This document shows, in pieces, positions 53,444-60,869 of a stretch of 64,000 bases of DNA; within the stretch, counting starts at the first letter, position 1, and each line of letters starts with the position of its first letter. The notes beneath the pieces are model-generated. The model was given only the letters and a program-made list of their open reading frames with translations, had not been told where the DNA came from and searched no databases. This stretch comes from JBDTSW01 sp963782605. GTDB lineage: Bacteria; Actinomycetota; Thermoleophilia; Solirubrobacterales; 70-9. A program made the position numbers and the translations under genes. Where the stretch lies: assembly GCA_963782605.1 (NCBI GenBank), contig CAWAKK010000005.1, forward strand, positions 248,001 through 312,000, read 5' to 3'.

Positions 53444-53785
53444 ATGCGAGCGCGGAAGCAACAGGCAGGCCAGGCGGCGGTGGAGCTCGTCGCGATCCTT
53501 CCCGCGCTGCTCCTGGTGGTCCTGGTCTGCGTCCAGCTCGTGGTGGTCGGCTACGGGCTCTGGACGGCAGGCAACGCCTCGAGGGCGGGCGCTCGGGCGG
53601 CCCATGTAGGCGGCGACGCCCGCGCCGCGGCCCGTAGCGCGATCCCGACACCGCTGCTGTCGCACGCGCAGGTGCGGGACCGACGCGCGCTCGCGGTTTC
53701 GCTTCGCGTGCCGTGGCTCCTACCCGCGCAAGGGCGGATTCCCCTGCGTTCGCGGACAGCACTCGATCCCGCCGCCGGAGGCTGA
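53444..53785 (+). CDS. TadE-like pilus/secretion protein
   Basis: A 113-residue pseudopilin-like protein: a short basic N-terminus, then GQAAVELVAILPALLLVVLVCVQLVVVGYGLW, the TadE signature in which a Glu follows the small residues at the start of the single transmembrane helix, and an extracytoplasmic tail (NASRAGARAAHVGG). TadE proteins are processed by a prepilin peptidase in Flp/Tad pilus systems. Its TGA is 2 nt before the next gene's GTG. No TadA, TadB, TadC or TadV gene is in the window. Confidence 0.85.
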   Translation: MRARKQQAGQAAVELVAILPALLLVVLVCVQLVVVGYGLWTAGNASRAGARAAHVGGDARAAARSAIPTPLLSHAQVRDRRALAVSLRVPWLLPAQGRIPLRSRTALDPAAGG

Positions 53786-53787
53786 TC

Positions 53788-54153
53788 GTGCCGGTGGCGA
53801 CGCCTGGGGTTGCGAGCTTCCGTCGGGAGGATGGGCAGGCATCGGTCGAGCTCCTCGCTGGAGTACCAGCCCTGTTGCTCGCCGGCGTGATGGCGCTCCA
53901 GCTGCTTGTCGTGGGGTACTCGAGCAGCCTCGCCGACGGCGCGGTGGAGGCGGGCGCCCTCGCCCTGGCGGCGGGGCGGGACCCGGTCGCTGCCGTCGAG
54001 GCCGCGCTGCCCGGCTGGGCGACGGGCAGGATCGAAACCGAGGTCGATGGCGGCAGCCTCGAGGTGCGGCTGCGGCCGCCATCCCTATCCGATGGCCTCT
54101 CGCGAGCACTGGAAGTGGACGCCAGCGCATGGGTCCGAGCGCCCGCATCCTGA
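53788..54153 (+). CDS. Second TadE-like protein
   Basis: A 121-residue protein of the same layout: REDGQASVELLAGVPALLLAGVMALQLLVVGYSSS (Glu in the helix-start position) followed by an extracytoplasmic part (VEAGALALAAGRDPVAAVEAALPGW, then beta-rich DGGSLEVRLRPPSLSDGL). GTG 53788 lies 2 nt after the first TadE stop; the frame is open upstream. The last 25 nt overlap the next gene, so all three are one operon. Confidence 0.82.
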   Translation: MPVATPGVASFRREDGQASVELLAGVPALLLAGVMALQLLVVGYSSSLADGAVEAGALALAAGRDPVAAVEAALPGWATGRIETEVDGGSLEVRLRPPSLSDGLSRALEVDASAWVRAPAS

Positions 54154-56072
54154 TCACGACCGAGCTCGGCGCGGCGACCGATGGACTGGCATCGGCCGCG
54201 GCGCTCGCGGTCGCGATTGCCTCCGCGGGAGCAGATGGACGGGCCGACGGGGGTGAGGCGCCCGGTGTCGTGCTGGTCGAAGTCGGCGGCACCGCACGCC
54301 GGCGACCGACGCTCCTCTCCTCGAACGCGGCCCGTGGACTCGAGACGCGCTTGCGCGCCGCGGGGTTCGAGCGCTCAGCAGCTCGCGGGCGAGTTTGCTG
54401 GGCCGGTCTGGCGAACGAGGCAGGATGGTGCGAGCGCCTGCGGGGGCTCGCCCTCACCGCACCCGACTGCGTCGTCGTCGCCTTCATGGCGCCCGCGGAG
54501 TGGCGTCAGGCGCTCGACGACGCTGACCTCGCGCCGGACGGCGCCATGATCCGCGCCGACGTGCGTGCCCACCGCCCGTTGCTCGCGCTGTGCGTCGCGG
54601 AGCTGCGCGAGCGGGACATTGGGGCCAGAGTGGCGACGCGCCCGCTCGGCCTGGTGGGCGCCCGTCGTGCCCTCGCGGGACTCGATTCCGGCGGGCCTGC
54701 CGCCGTCCGGATGGCGCGGGCCGCTCAGGCACTGGTACCGACAAGGTGGGGTCCTCCTTCGATCGCAACGGCTGCGCGGCAGAGTCGGACGGCCGAGGCG
54801 GGACAGGCCCTACCGCTGGTGGTCGGGGCGGCTTTCATCGTTGTCCTGGTCGCCCTCGCCCTGGCGGCGATCGGCGGGGCCGTCACCGGCGTGGCTCGTT
54901 CGCAACGCGCGGCCGACCTGGTGGCGCTCTCGGCCGCCCGCGCCATGCGTGACGACCTCCCGCGACTCACGGCCCCGCGACGGCTCCCCAGCGGCTTGCC
55001 AAACCCCACGCGCCTCTCAAAGCCCGAGTACCTGGGGCGCGCCCGGGCCGCGGGCCGCCAGGCCGCGGAGCGCAACTCGGTCCCGCCGGTACGAGTCGAG
55101 ATCACCTTTCCGGACTCTGCATCTCCGGTCCCGGTTCGCGCGCACGTGTTGCTTCGGGCCGAGCGGCGGCTCGAGGCCGAGGCCCAGGCCGCACCGCCTG
55201 CTGGTGGGGATGCCGGGCCGGCTTCCGCGTCGGGTAGCGGCTACGACGGCCCGCTTGAGTATCGGCAGGGCAAGCCCATGCGCCCCGACGTCGCCAGCGC
55301 ATTCGATCGCTTGGCAGCGGCGGCAAGCCGTGACGGCGTCGCGCTGGTGATCGCCTCCGGGTACCGCTCAGACTCGGAGCAGGCCAAGTTGTTCGCGGCC
55401 AACCCAGACCCCCGTTGGGTGGCGCCGCCGGGCACCTCGTTGCACCGCTGCGGTACGGAGCTCGACCTCGGGTCCGCTTCCGCGTACGCATGGCTCGCCG
55501 CCAACGCCCCGCGTTTCGGGTTCGTCAAGCGGTACGCGTGGGAGCCCTGGCACTTCGGCTACTCGCGTGGTCCGGCCCCGTGCTCAGCCGCCGCTTCGGC
55601 GGGTCGCGGCTTTAGCGCAGATCGCTCGACACCGTCGACGGTGCCGGCCTTCGTGCCGGCGCACTTCCGCTCGGCGATTGTCCGAGCGGGATCGCACTGG
55701 GGCGTTTCGACCGCACTGCTGGCAGCACAGCTGCAGGCCGAGTCCGGCTTCGACCCGGGTGCTGTATCGCCCGCGGGCGCTCAGGGCATCGCCCAGTTCA
55801 TGCCAGCGACCGCGGCCGCGTACGGGCTCCGCGACCCCTTCGATCCCGCCGCGGCCATCGACGCGCAGGCCCGTCTCATGGCTGACCTGCTCTCCCAGTT
55901 CGGTTCGACCTCGCTCGCCCTCGCCGCCTACAACGCCGGCCCGGGGGCGGTCGCGGCCTGCGACTGCGTCCCGCCATACCCCGAGACGCAGGCATACGTC
56001 GCGCGCATCCTGGCCCTGATGGACGGGGCGGGGGAGGTGGTGGACGAGTTGGAGGTGCGGCTGGTGAGATGA
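54129..56072 (+). CDS. TadG-like membrane protein fused to VanY-type carboxypeptidase and lytic transglycosylase
   Basis: A 647-residue mosaic. Residues 1-200: an unrecognised domain whose beginning (ILITTELGAATDGLASAAALAVAIASAG, then VVLVEVGG and CVVVAFM) resembles a degenerate ParA/TadZ-type ATPase without a usable P-loop. Residues 222-275: TadG-like EAGQALPLVVGAAFIVVLVALALAAI helix followed by RSQRAADLVALSAARAM. Residues about 370-480: M15B D-Ala-D-Ala carboxypeptidase with SGYRSDSEQ, His439, Asp446 (HRCGTELDLG) and Glu472/His475 (WEPWHFGY). Residues about 508-640: lytic transglycosylase with Glu538 (QAESGFDPGA), GIAQFMPAT and AAYNAGPGAV. Topology predicts both hydrolases outside the membrane. 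Confidence 0.88.
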   Translation: MGPSARILITTELGAATDGLASAAALAVAIASAGADGRADGGEAPGVVLVEVGGTARRRPTLLSSNAARGLETRLRAAGFERSAARGRVCWAGLANEAGWCERLRGLALTAPDCVVVAFMAPAEWRQALDDADLAPDGAMIRADVRAHRPLLALCVAELRERDIGARVATRPLGLVGARRALAGLDSGGPAAVRMARAAQALVPTRWGPPSIATAARQSRTAEAGQALPLVVGAAFIVVLVALALAAIGGAVTGVARSQRAADLVALSAARAMRDDLPRLTAPRRLPSGLPNPTRLSKPEYLGRARAAGRQAAERNSVPPVRVEITFPDSASPVPVRAHVLLRAERRLEAEAQAAPPAGGDAGPASASGSGYDGPLEYRQGKPMRPDVASAFDRLAAAASRDGVALVIASGYRSDSEQAKLFAANPDPRWVAPPGTSLHRCGTELDLGSASAYAWLAANAPRFGFVKRYAWEPWHFGYSRGPAPCSAAASAGRGFSADRSTPSTVPAFVPAHFRSAIVRAGSHWGVSTALLAAQLQAESGFDPGAVSPAGAQGIAQFMPATAAAYGLRDPFDPAAAIDAQARLMADLLSQFGSTSLALAAYNAGPGAVAACDCVPPYPETQAYVARILALMDGAGEVVDELEVRLVR

Positions 56073-56154
56073 GGTGGACGGGATCGAGCGTGGAAGGAAA
56101 CCGGGTTTGACCGCAGATGTGGCAGTCAACCCTGCGCTCGATGCGCGGGAGGGC

Positions 56155-56160
56155 TAGCCT
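56155..56160 (+). promoter_or_regulatory. -10 element of MaoC gene (leaderless)
   Basis: TAGCCT, 8 nt, ATG 56169. Confidence 0.4.
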
Positions 56161-56168
56161 CTCGCGCG

Positions 56169-56642
56169 ATGGCGCCCATCGAGGTTCAGAGCATGCCCCA
56201 GCTGCGCGAGTTGGTCGGCCAGGAGCTCGGCCCCACGGACTGGATAAAGGTCACGCAGCAGGACATCGACAAGTTCGCGGAGGTCTCGCGGGACGACCAG
56301 TGGATCCATGTGGATACCGAGCGGGCGAAGACTGAAAGCCCGTTCGGCAAGACGATCGCGCATGGCAACCTCACGCTCTCGCTCACCGATGCCTTTCGCT
56401 CGCAGCTCATCACTCAAAGCGGCGTGACTATGGGCATCAACTACGGCTTCGAGAAGATCCGCTTTCCTGCGCCTGTGCCCGTCGACTCACGGGTGCGGGC
56501 CCGCGCCGAGCTGATCTCCGTCGACGAGATCGACGATGGTTGGTGGCACGTCGTCACGCGCTTCACCATCGAGGCGGAGGGTCAGGCCAAGCCCTGCTGC
56601 GTCGCCGACTCGGTCGGTCGTGTGCTGGTCGCCGGCTCCTGA
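56169..56642 (+). CDS. MaoC family dehydratase
   Basis: A 157-residue hotdog-fold hydratase of the MaoC/(R)-specific enoyl-CoA hydratase group: VTQQDIDKFAEVSRDDQWIHVD contains the catalytic Asp-His pair of the family, then GKTIAHGNLTLSL, INYGFEKIRFPAPVPVDSRVRARAEL and a C-terminal beta strand. It would hydrate a trans-2-enoyl-CoA in fatty-acid or polyketide-like metabolism. Convergent with the cupredoxin gene, 12 nt between stops. Confidence 0.93.
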   Translation: MAPIEVQSMPQLRELVGQELGPTDWIKVTQQDIDKFAEVSRDDQWIHVDTERAKTESPFGKTIAHGNLTLSLTDAFRSQLITQSGVTMGINYGFEKIRFPAPVPVDSRVRARAELISVDEIDDGWWHVVTRFTIEAEGQAKPCCVADSVGRVLVAGS

Positions 56643-56654
56643 CGCCTGCCGCCG

Positions 56655-57077
56655 CTATTCGACGGTGAGGGTGCCCTCCATGCCGCCTTCGCGGTGGCCC
56701 GAGACGCTGCAGTAGTAGGTGTAGTCGCCGGCTTCGAGATCGGCCTCGAGCGAGCTCGAGTCGCCGTCCGAGATCAGGTCCGTGCAGCCCACCTCGCTGC
56801 CGTCGGACTCGATGCAGAAGTCGTGCGGGAGCGAGGCCGGGTTGGTGAATTCGAAGGAGGCGGAACCAGCCGGAGCGCTCAGCGATGTCTCCTCGAAGGC
56901 CAGGCTGCCATCCGGGGCCGCAGAGACCGCCACTCCACCACCGCTCGCGCCGCCGGAGTCCTCCGCGGTCGTCTCCTCCGCGCTCGTATCGCCTGACTCC
57001 TCGTCGTCTCCGCCACACGCCGCGAGGGCGAACGGCATCAGGGCGAGCACGGAAAGGACCAGCAAGAGCTTCTTCAT
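56655..57077 (-). CDS. Cupredoxin-like lipoprotein
   Basis: A 140-residue exported copper protein: signal peptide and lipobox LAAC (Cys21), an acidic/Gly linker (residues 22-48), and a plastocyanin/azurin-like beta domain with the complete type I copper set His85 (SLPHDFC), Cys123 (YYCSVSGHREGGM), His128 and Met133. It probably shuttles electrons at the outer face of the membrane. Partner unknown; the FAD/Rieske and other redox genes are distant. ATG 57077 is the start of the signal peptide. Confidence 0.9.
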   Translation of the reverse strand: MKKLLLVLSVLALMPFALAACGGDDEESGDTSAEETTAEDSGGASGGGVAVSAAPDGSLAFEETSLSAPAGSASFEFTNPASLPHDFCIESDGSEVGCTDLISDGDSSSLEADLEAGDYTYYCSVSGHREGGMEGTLTVE

Positions 57078-57087
57078 GGTTCGGAGT

Positions 57088-57912
57088 CTAACGCCCGGAA
57101 AAGGTCGCCTCGCGCCGCTCGAAGAAAGCGGTGACGCCTTCGCGCAGGTCCTCCGTCGCCATCGAATCGGCGATGCCATGGCGCTCCAGCTGCAGGTGGT
57201 CGGCGAGCGAGTTGTCCATGCTGGAAGCGACGAGCTGCTTGCACATCCGCACGTAGTGAGGGGCCTTGGAGGCCAGCTTCTCGGCCTTCGCACGGGCACG
57301 ATCCATGAGGTCCTCCGGCGCCACCACCTCGGCGACGATCCGCTCCTCGAGTGCCTCGGAGGCGCTCAGAAGCGGGTCGTTCAGGAGGAGCTCGACGGCG
57401 CGCGCCGGACCGAGCATCCGCGGCAAGAAGTAGGTCATGCCCCCGTCCGGCGACGCGCCGATCCGTCCGTACGCGCAGACGAAACTCGCCTCTTCGGAGG
57501 CGATGCGCGTGTCGCACATGAGTGCGAGCGAGAACCCCGCGCCCGCGGCGACGCCGTTGATGGCTCCGACGACCGGGTAGGGGATGCGCCGAAAATCGAC
57601 GATCGCCTGATGCAGGTGGTCGGCCCCGCGCCGCACCTCAGAGGGCAGGTCGTGATCGTCGGACTCCACGCCCTGCTTGAACCAGTTCACATCGCCGCCC
57701 GCTGAAAACGCCTTGCCAGCCCCCGTCACGATCAGCGCCCGCAGTGGGGCGCGGTCGGCCAGCCACCCGGACGCGACGACGAGCTCGCCGATCATCTCCG
57801 GGCTCATCGCGTTAAAGGTGTCGGGCCGATCGAGCGTGAGGGTCCCGATCTCTCCCTCGAGCTCGAGTCGCATGGTGGTGAGCTCGGGGGGTGAGAGGTT
57901 CTTCTCGGTCAT
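57088..57912 (-). CDS. Enoyl-CoA hydratase/isomerase family protein
   Basis: A 274-residue crotonase: IGTLTLDRPDTFNAMSPEM, ALIVTGAGKAFSAGGDVNWF (oxyanion hole), AINGVAAGAGFSLALMCDTRIASEEASFVCAYGRIGASPDGGMTYFLPRMLG. The glutamate positions of classical hydratases are replaced: GAGFSLAL has Ser in place of Glu, and GASPDGGMT carries an Asp instead, the pattern of isomerase-type or PaaG-like members. So a (cis-trans) isomerase or other crotonase is more likely than a true hydratase. ATG 57912 has AAGGAG 10 nt upstream; the mRNA has a leader. Confidence 0.88.
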   Translation of the reverse strand: MTEKNLSPPELTTMRLELEGEIGTLTLDRPDTFNAMSPEMIGELVVASGWLADRAPLRALIVTGAGKAFSAGGDVNWFKQGVESDDHDLPSEVRRGADHLHQAIVDFRRIPYPVVGAINGVAAGAGFSLALMCDTRIASEEASFVCAYGRIGASPDGGMTYFLPRMLGPARAVELLLNDPLLSASEALEERIVAEVVAPEDLMDRARAKAEKLASKAPHYVRMCKQLVASSMDNSLADHLQLERHGIADSMATEDLREGVTAFFERREATFSGR

Positions 57913-57955
57913 TGCGCAGGGCTCCTTTAAGGCTCGCCGGTACCAGCGGGCGCGG

Positions 57956-57961
57956 AGCCTA
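57956..57961 (-). promoter_or_regulatory. -10 element of enoyl-CoA hydratase gene (shared)
   Basis: Minus-strand TAGGCT, 43 nt upstream of ATG 57912, leaving a leader that contains AAGGAG (57922-57927). Overlaps the uvrC -10 by its central TA. Confidence 0.45.
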
Positions 57962-57965
57962 ACCT
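57960..57965 (+). promoter_or_regulatory. -10 element of uvrC (leaderless, shared)
   Basis: TAACCT, 7 nt, ATG 57973. Together with the minus-strand element it forms AGCCTAACCT, the same symmetric layout as at 49214-49223. Confidence 0.5.
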
Positions 57966-57972
57966 CTTGAGC

Positions 57973-59886
57973 ATGTCCGCCATGGACCCCAATCCCGGCG
58001 GGGACGAGGCCGAGGCGGTGCAGCAGCCCGATCTGAGGCAGCAGCGCCGTGAGCTGCCCGATCAGCCAGGCGTATACCTGTTCGAGGACGCGGAGGGAAC
58101 CGTGCTCTACGTGGGGAAAGCGACCTCGATCAGAAAGCGCGTTGCCGGCCACTTCTCGGGCAAGTCGGCCATCCGCAGCTTCACCGACCTCGTGTCCTCC
58201 ATCGACTTCCTGGTCACAGAGACGGAGGCCGAGGCCCTGCTGGCCGAGCAACAGTTCATCAAGCGCCACCGGCCCAGGTTCAACATCCGGCTGCGCGACG
58301 ACAAGTCCTACCCGTACATCGGCATCAGCGTCGATGAGGAGTTCCCCCGCGTCTACTTCACACGCGAGCGCCATCGCTCCGGGCGTCTTTACTTCGGCCC
58401 CTACTCAAACGCCAAACGCACGCGCGAGACCCTGGACCTGCTCGGCAAGCTCTTTCAGTACCGCACCTGCGAGGGCCCCGAGCCTGGCAGGCGCTCGGGC
58501 GTGCCCTGCCTCGATTACTTCATCAAGCGCTGCCAGGCGCCGTGCGTGGGCTACATCGGACGGGAGGAGTACCGCCGCAACATCGAGGCGATCGCCGGGT
58601 TCCTCTCCGGCCGTTACCGCGACGTGGAGCGCGACCTCGAGCGCAAGATGGCCGAGGCCGCCGCGGAGGAGGCCTTCGAGCGGGCAGCGAGCTATCGCGA
58701 CCGGTTGGAAGCGGTGCGCTCGCTGATGCAGCGGCGCTCGATCGCATCCGACTCACACGAGAGCGCCGACCTGATCGGCGTGGCCGTCGAGGGCGGCGAT
58801 GCGAACGCCCAGGTCTTCCAGGTCCGCGACGGCATCCTCGCCGAGCGCCACGGCTTCTACCTCTCGAACGAGGGCGAGCGCGACGAGCCTGAGGTGGCCG
58901 AGGAGTTCCTGGCTCAGTACTACTCGGCGGCTCCCTCAGTGCCCGGGCTGATCGTCGTGGGAGAGGCGCTGCGCGGACGGACCAAGCTCCTCGCCGAGGC
59001 GCTCTCGGCCCAGCGTGGGGGGTCGGTGGAGGTCAGGGTCGCCGAGCGTGGCGACAAGCGGCGCCTTCGCGATCTGGCCGAGCGCAACGCGCGCCTGGCG
59101 CTCGCGCAGGACCGTCTGCGACAGGAGCGCCGCCGCCAGCAGCGGGTCGACGCGCTCTCCTCGCTCCAGGGCGTCTTGAGCCTCGACCGCCTTCCGGTGC
59201 GCATCGAGGGGTTCGACGTTTCGAACATCGGTGGCGAGCACACCGTCGCTTCCATGGTCGTCTTCGAAGGGGGCGCACCGAAGAAGTCCGACTACCGCCG
59301 CTTCCGGATTCGCGGCGACCGCTCGGACGGCCCGGACGACTTCTCGTCGATCGAGGAGGTCTTGAGTCGCCGTCTCGTGCGTCATACGGAGCAGGCGGAT
59401 CTCTCCCCTCACGACTCCCAGCGCGACGACAGCTTCGCCGCCGTGCCTGACCTGATCGTGATCGACGGCGGCAAGGGCCAGCTCTCGGCCGGAATGCGAG
59501 CGTTGGCACCGCTGGTGGAAGCCGGGATGGACGAGGTTGCCGTGATCGGCCTCGCGAAGCGGGAGGAGGAGGTCTTCGTACCCGGGCGCTCGACGCCGAT
59601 GCAAATCGAGCGCGACTCGGAGGCCCTGAGGCTGCTGCAGCGCGTTCGCGACGAGGCGCATCGCTTTGCGATCACGCACCACCGTGGGCGTCGCGACCAG
59701 GCGATGAGGGGCTCCCTCTTGGATGAGCTGCGGGGCGTCGGGCCCGTTCGCAAGCGCGCCCTGCTGAACCACTTCGGCTCGCCGGAGCGGCTGGTGGACG
59801 CGAGCCGGGAGGAGCTGGAGGCGGTGCCCGGGATCCCCGGCAAGCTGGCACGAGATATTCACAGACAGCTGAACAAGACGGGATAG
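57973..59886 (+). CDS. uvrC: Excinuclease ABC subunit C
   Basis: Nuclease that makes both incisions in nucleotide excision repair. 637 residues: GIY-YIG domain (PDQPGVYLFEDAEGTVLYVGKA, about 32-60), UVR coiled coil (ERKMAEAAAEEAFERAASYRDRL), endonuclease-V-like RNase H domain (IEGFDVSNIGGEHTVASMVVF, IDGGKGQLSAG) and two helix-hairpin-helix motifs at the end (LRGVGPVRKRALLNHFGSPERL, VDASREELEAVPGIPGKLA). ATG 57973 fits the -10 element; ATG 57982 and TTG 57967 are alternatives. It heads the uvrC-rapZ operon. Confidence 0.97.
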   Translation: MSAMDPNPGGDEAEAVQQPDLRQQRRELPDQPGVYLFEDAEGTVLYVGKATSIRKRVAGHFSGKSAIRSFTDLVSSIDFLVTETEAEALLAEQQFIKRHRPRFNIRLRDDKSYPYIGISVDEEFPRVYFTRERHRSGRLYFGPYSNAKRTRETLDLLGKLFQYRTCEGPEPGRRSGVPCLDYFIKRCQAPCVGYIGREEYRRNIEAIAGFLSGRYRDVERDLERKMAEAAAEEAFERAASYRDRLEAVRSLMQRRSIASDSHESADLIGVAVEGGDANAQVFQVRDGILAERHGFYLSNEGERDEPEVAEEFLAQYYSAAPSVPGLIVVGEALRGRTKLLAEALSAQRGGSVEVRVAERGDKRRLRDLAERNARLALAQDRLRQERRRQQRVDALSSLQGVLSLDRLPVRIEGFDVSNIGGEHTVASMVVFEGGAPKKSDYRRFRIRGDRSDGPDDFSSIEEVLSRRLVRHTEQADLSPHDSQRDDSFAAVPDLIVIDGGKGQLSAGMRALAPLVEAGMDEVAVIGLAKREEEVFVPGRSTPMQIERDSEALRLLQRVRDEAHRFAITHHRGRRDQAMRGSLLDELRGVGPVRKRALLNHFGSPERLVDASREELEAVPGIPGKLARDIHRQLNKTG

Positions 59887-59900
59887 TCAGCGGGGTAGAC

Positions 59901-60833
59901 GTGAGCGCGAGTCCAGATGAGCTGAAGCAGGCCCCCCACGTGGCCGAGGGCGACGGGGCCGTCCCCAGGCACGTGGACCTCGTCGTGATCACCGGCTACT
60001 CCGGCGCCGGCAAGTCGGAGGCGATCGCAGCGTTCGAGGACGGTGGCTACTTCTGCGTCGACAACCTGCCACCGCGGATGATCGGAGCGCTGGGCCAGCT
60101 CTTCCGGCACGAGGGCAGTGGGGTACGGCGCGCCGCGGTCGTCTCGGATGTGCGCGGAGGCGAGTACTTCCGGGAGCTCGAGGCCGTCCTCGAAGAGCTC
60201 GAGTCCGGGGGCTTGGAGCCACGTGTCCTGTTCTTGGAGGCGAGCGAGGAGGTCCTGCTCGACCGCTTCAAGGAGACTCGCCGCCGTCATCCGCTGGCTC
60301 CCGACGGCCGTGTCGTCGACGGGGTGCTGGCAGAACGCGAGATCCTCGCGCCGCTGCGCGAGCGCGCCGACCTGGTGATGGAGACGTCGGGCCTCACCGG
60401 GGCGATGCTCCGCCGCAGGATCGCGACAGAGATGCTGGGTCCCCGCGGCCCTGCGCAGCTCGCGCTCACGATCCTCACATTCGGGTTCAAGAACGGGCCG
60501 CCGCGCGACGCCGACCTCATGTTCGACGTGCGTTTTCTGCCCAATCCTCACTACAGGGAGGACCTGCGCCCCCTCACGGGCCGCGACCCTGCGGTGGTCG
60601 CCCACGTGGAGGCCGGCGAGCTCGCGAGCGAGTTCTACTCGCGCCTGTTGCCGCTCCTCGACTTCCTCCTGCCCGCGTACGTGGCCGAGGGCAAGACTCA
60701 TCTCACGATCGCGATCGGCTGCACGGGCGGGCGCCACCGCTCGATCACCATCGCCGACCGCATCGCCCAGCATCTCTTCGGTCGCGAGGACCTGGTTCTG
60801 CGCGTCGTGAACCGCGACGTCGAGCTCGACTGA
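59901..60833 (+). CDS. rapZ: RNase adapter protein RapZ (YvcJ)
   Basis: GTP/ATP-binding protein; in E. coli it tunes GlmZ sRNA decay and cell-wall precursor supply, and in Gram-positives (YvcJ) it affects competence and central metabolism. 310 residues: Walker A GYSGAGKSEAI (about 34-44), GGYFCVDNLPPRMIG, and the C-terminal domain with FKNGPPRDADLMFDVRFLPNPHY and LTIAIGCTGGRHRS. It follows uvrC by 14 nt. yvcK and whiA, its usual next neighbours, are absent; an ABC exporter lies there instead. Confidence 0.95.
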   Translation: MSASPDELKQAPHVAEGDGAVPRHVDLVVITGYSGAGKSEAIAAFEDGGYFCVDNLPPRMIGALGQLFRHEGSGVRRAAVVSDVRGGEYFRELEAVLEELESGGLEPRVLFLEASEEVLLDRFKETRRRHPLAPDGRVVDGVLAEREILAPLRERADLVMETSGLTGAMLRRRIATEMLGPRGPAQLALTILTFGFKNGPPRDADLMFDVRFLPNPHYREDLRPLTGRDPAVVAHVEAGELASEFYSRLLPLLDFLLPAYVAEGKTHLTIAIGCTGGRHRSITIADRIAQHLFGREDLVLRVVNRDVELD

Positions 60834-60857
60834 GCGTTCTACCGCGAGCCATCTCCC

Positions 60858-60863
60858 TACCCT
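60858..60863 (+). promoter_or_regulatory. -10 element of ABC exporter (leaderless)
   Basis: TACCCT, 6 nt, ATG 60870, within the 12-mer shared with the tRNA-Thr promoter. Confidence 0.45.
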
Positions 60864-60869
60864 GAGCGC

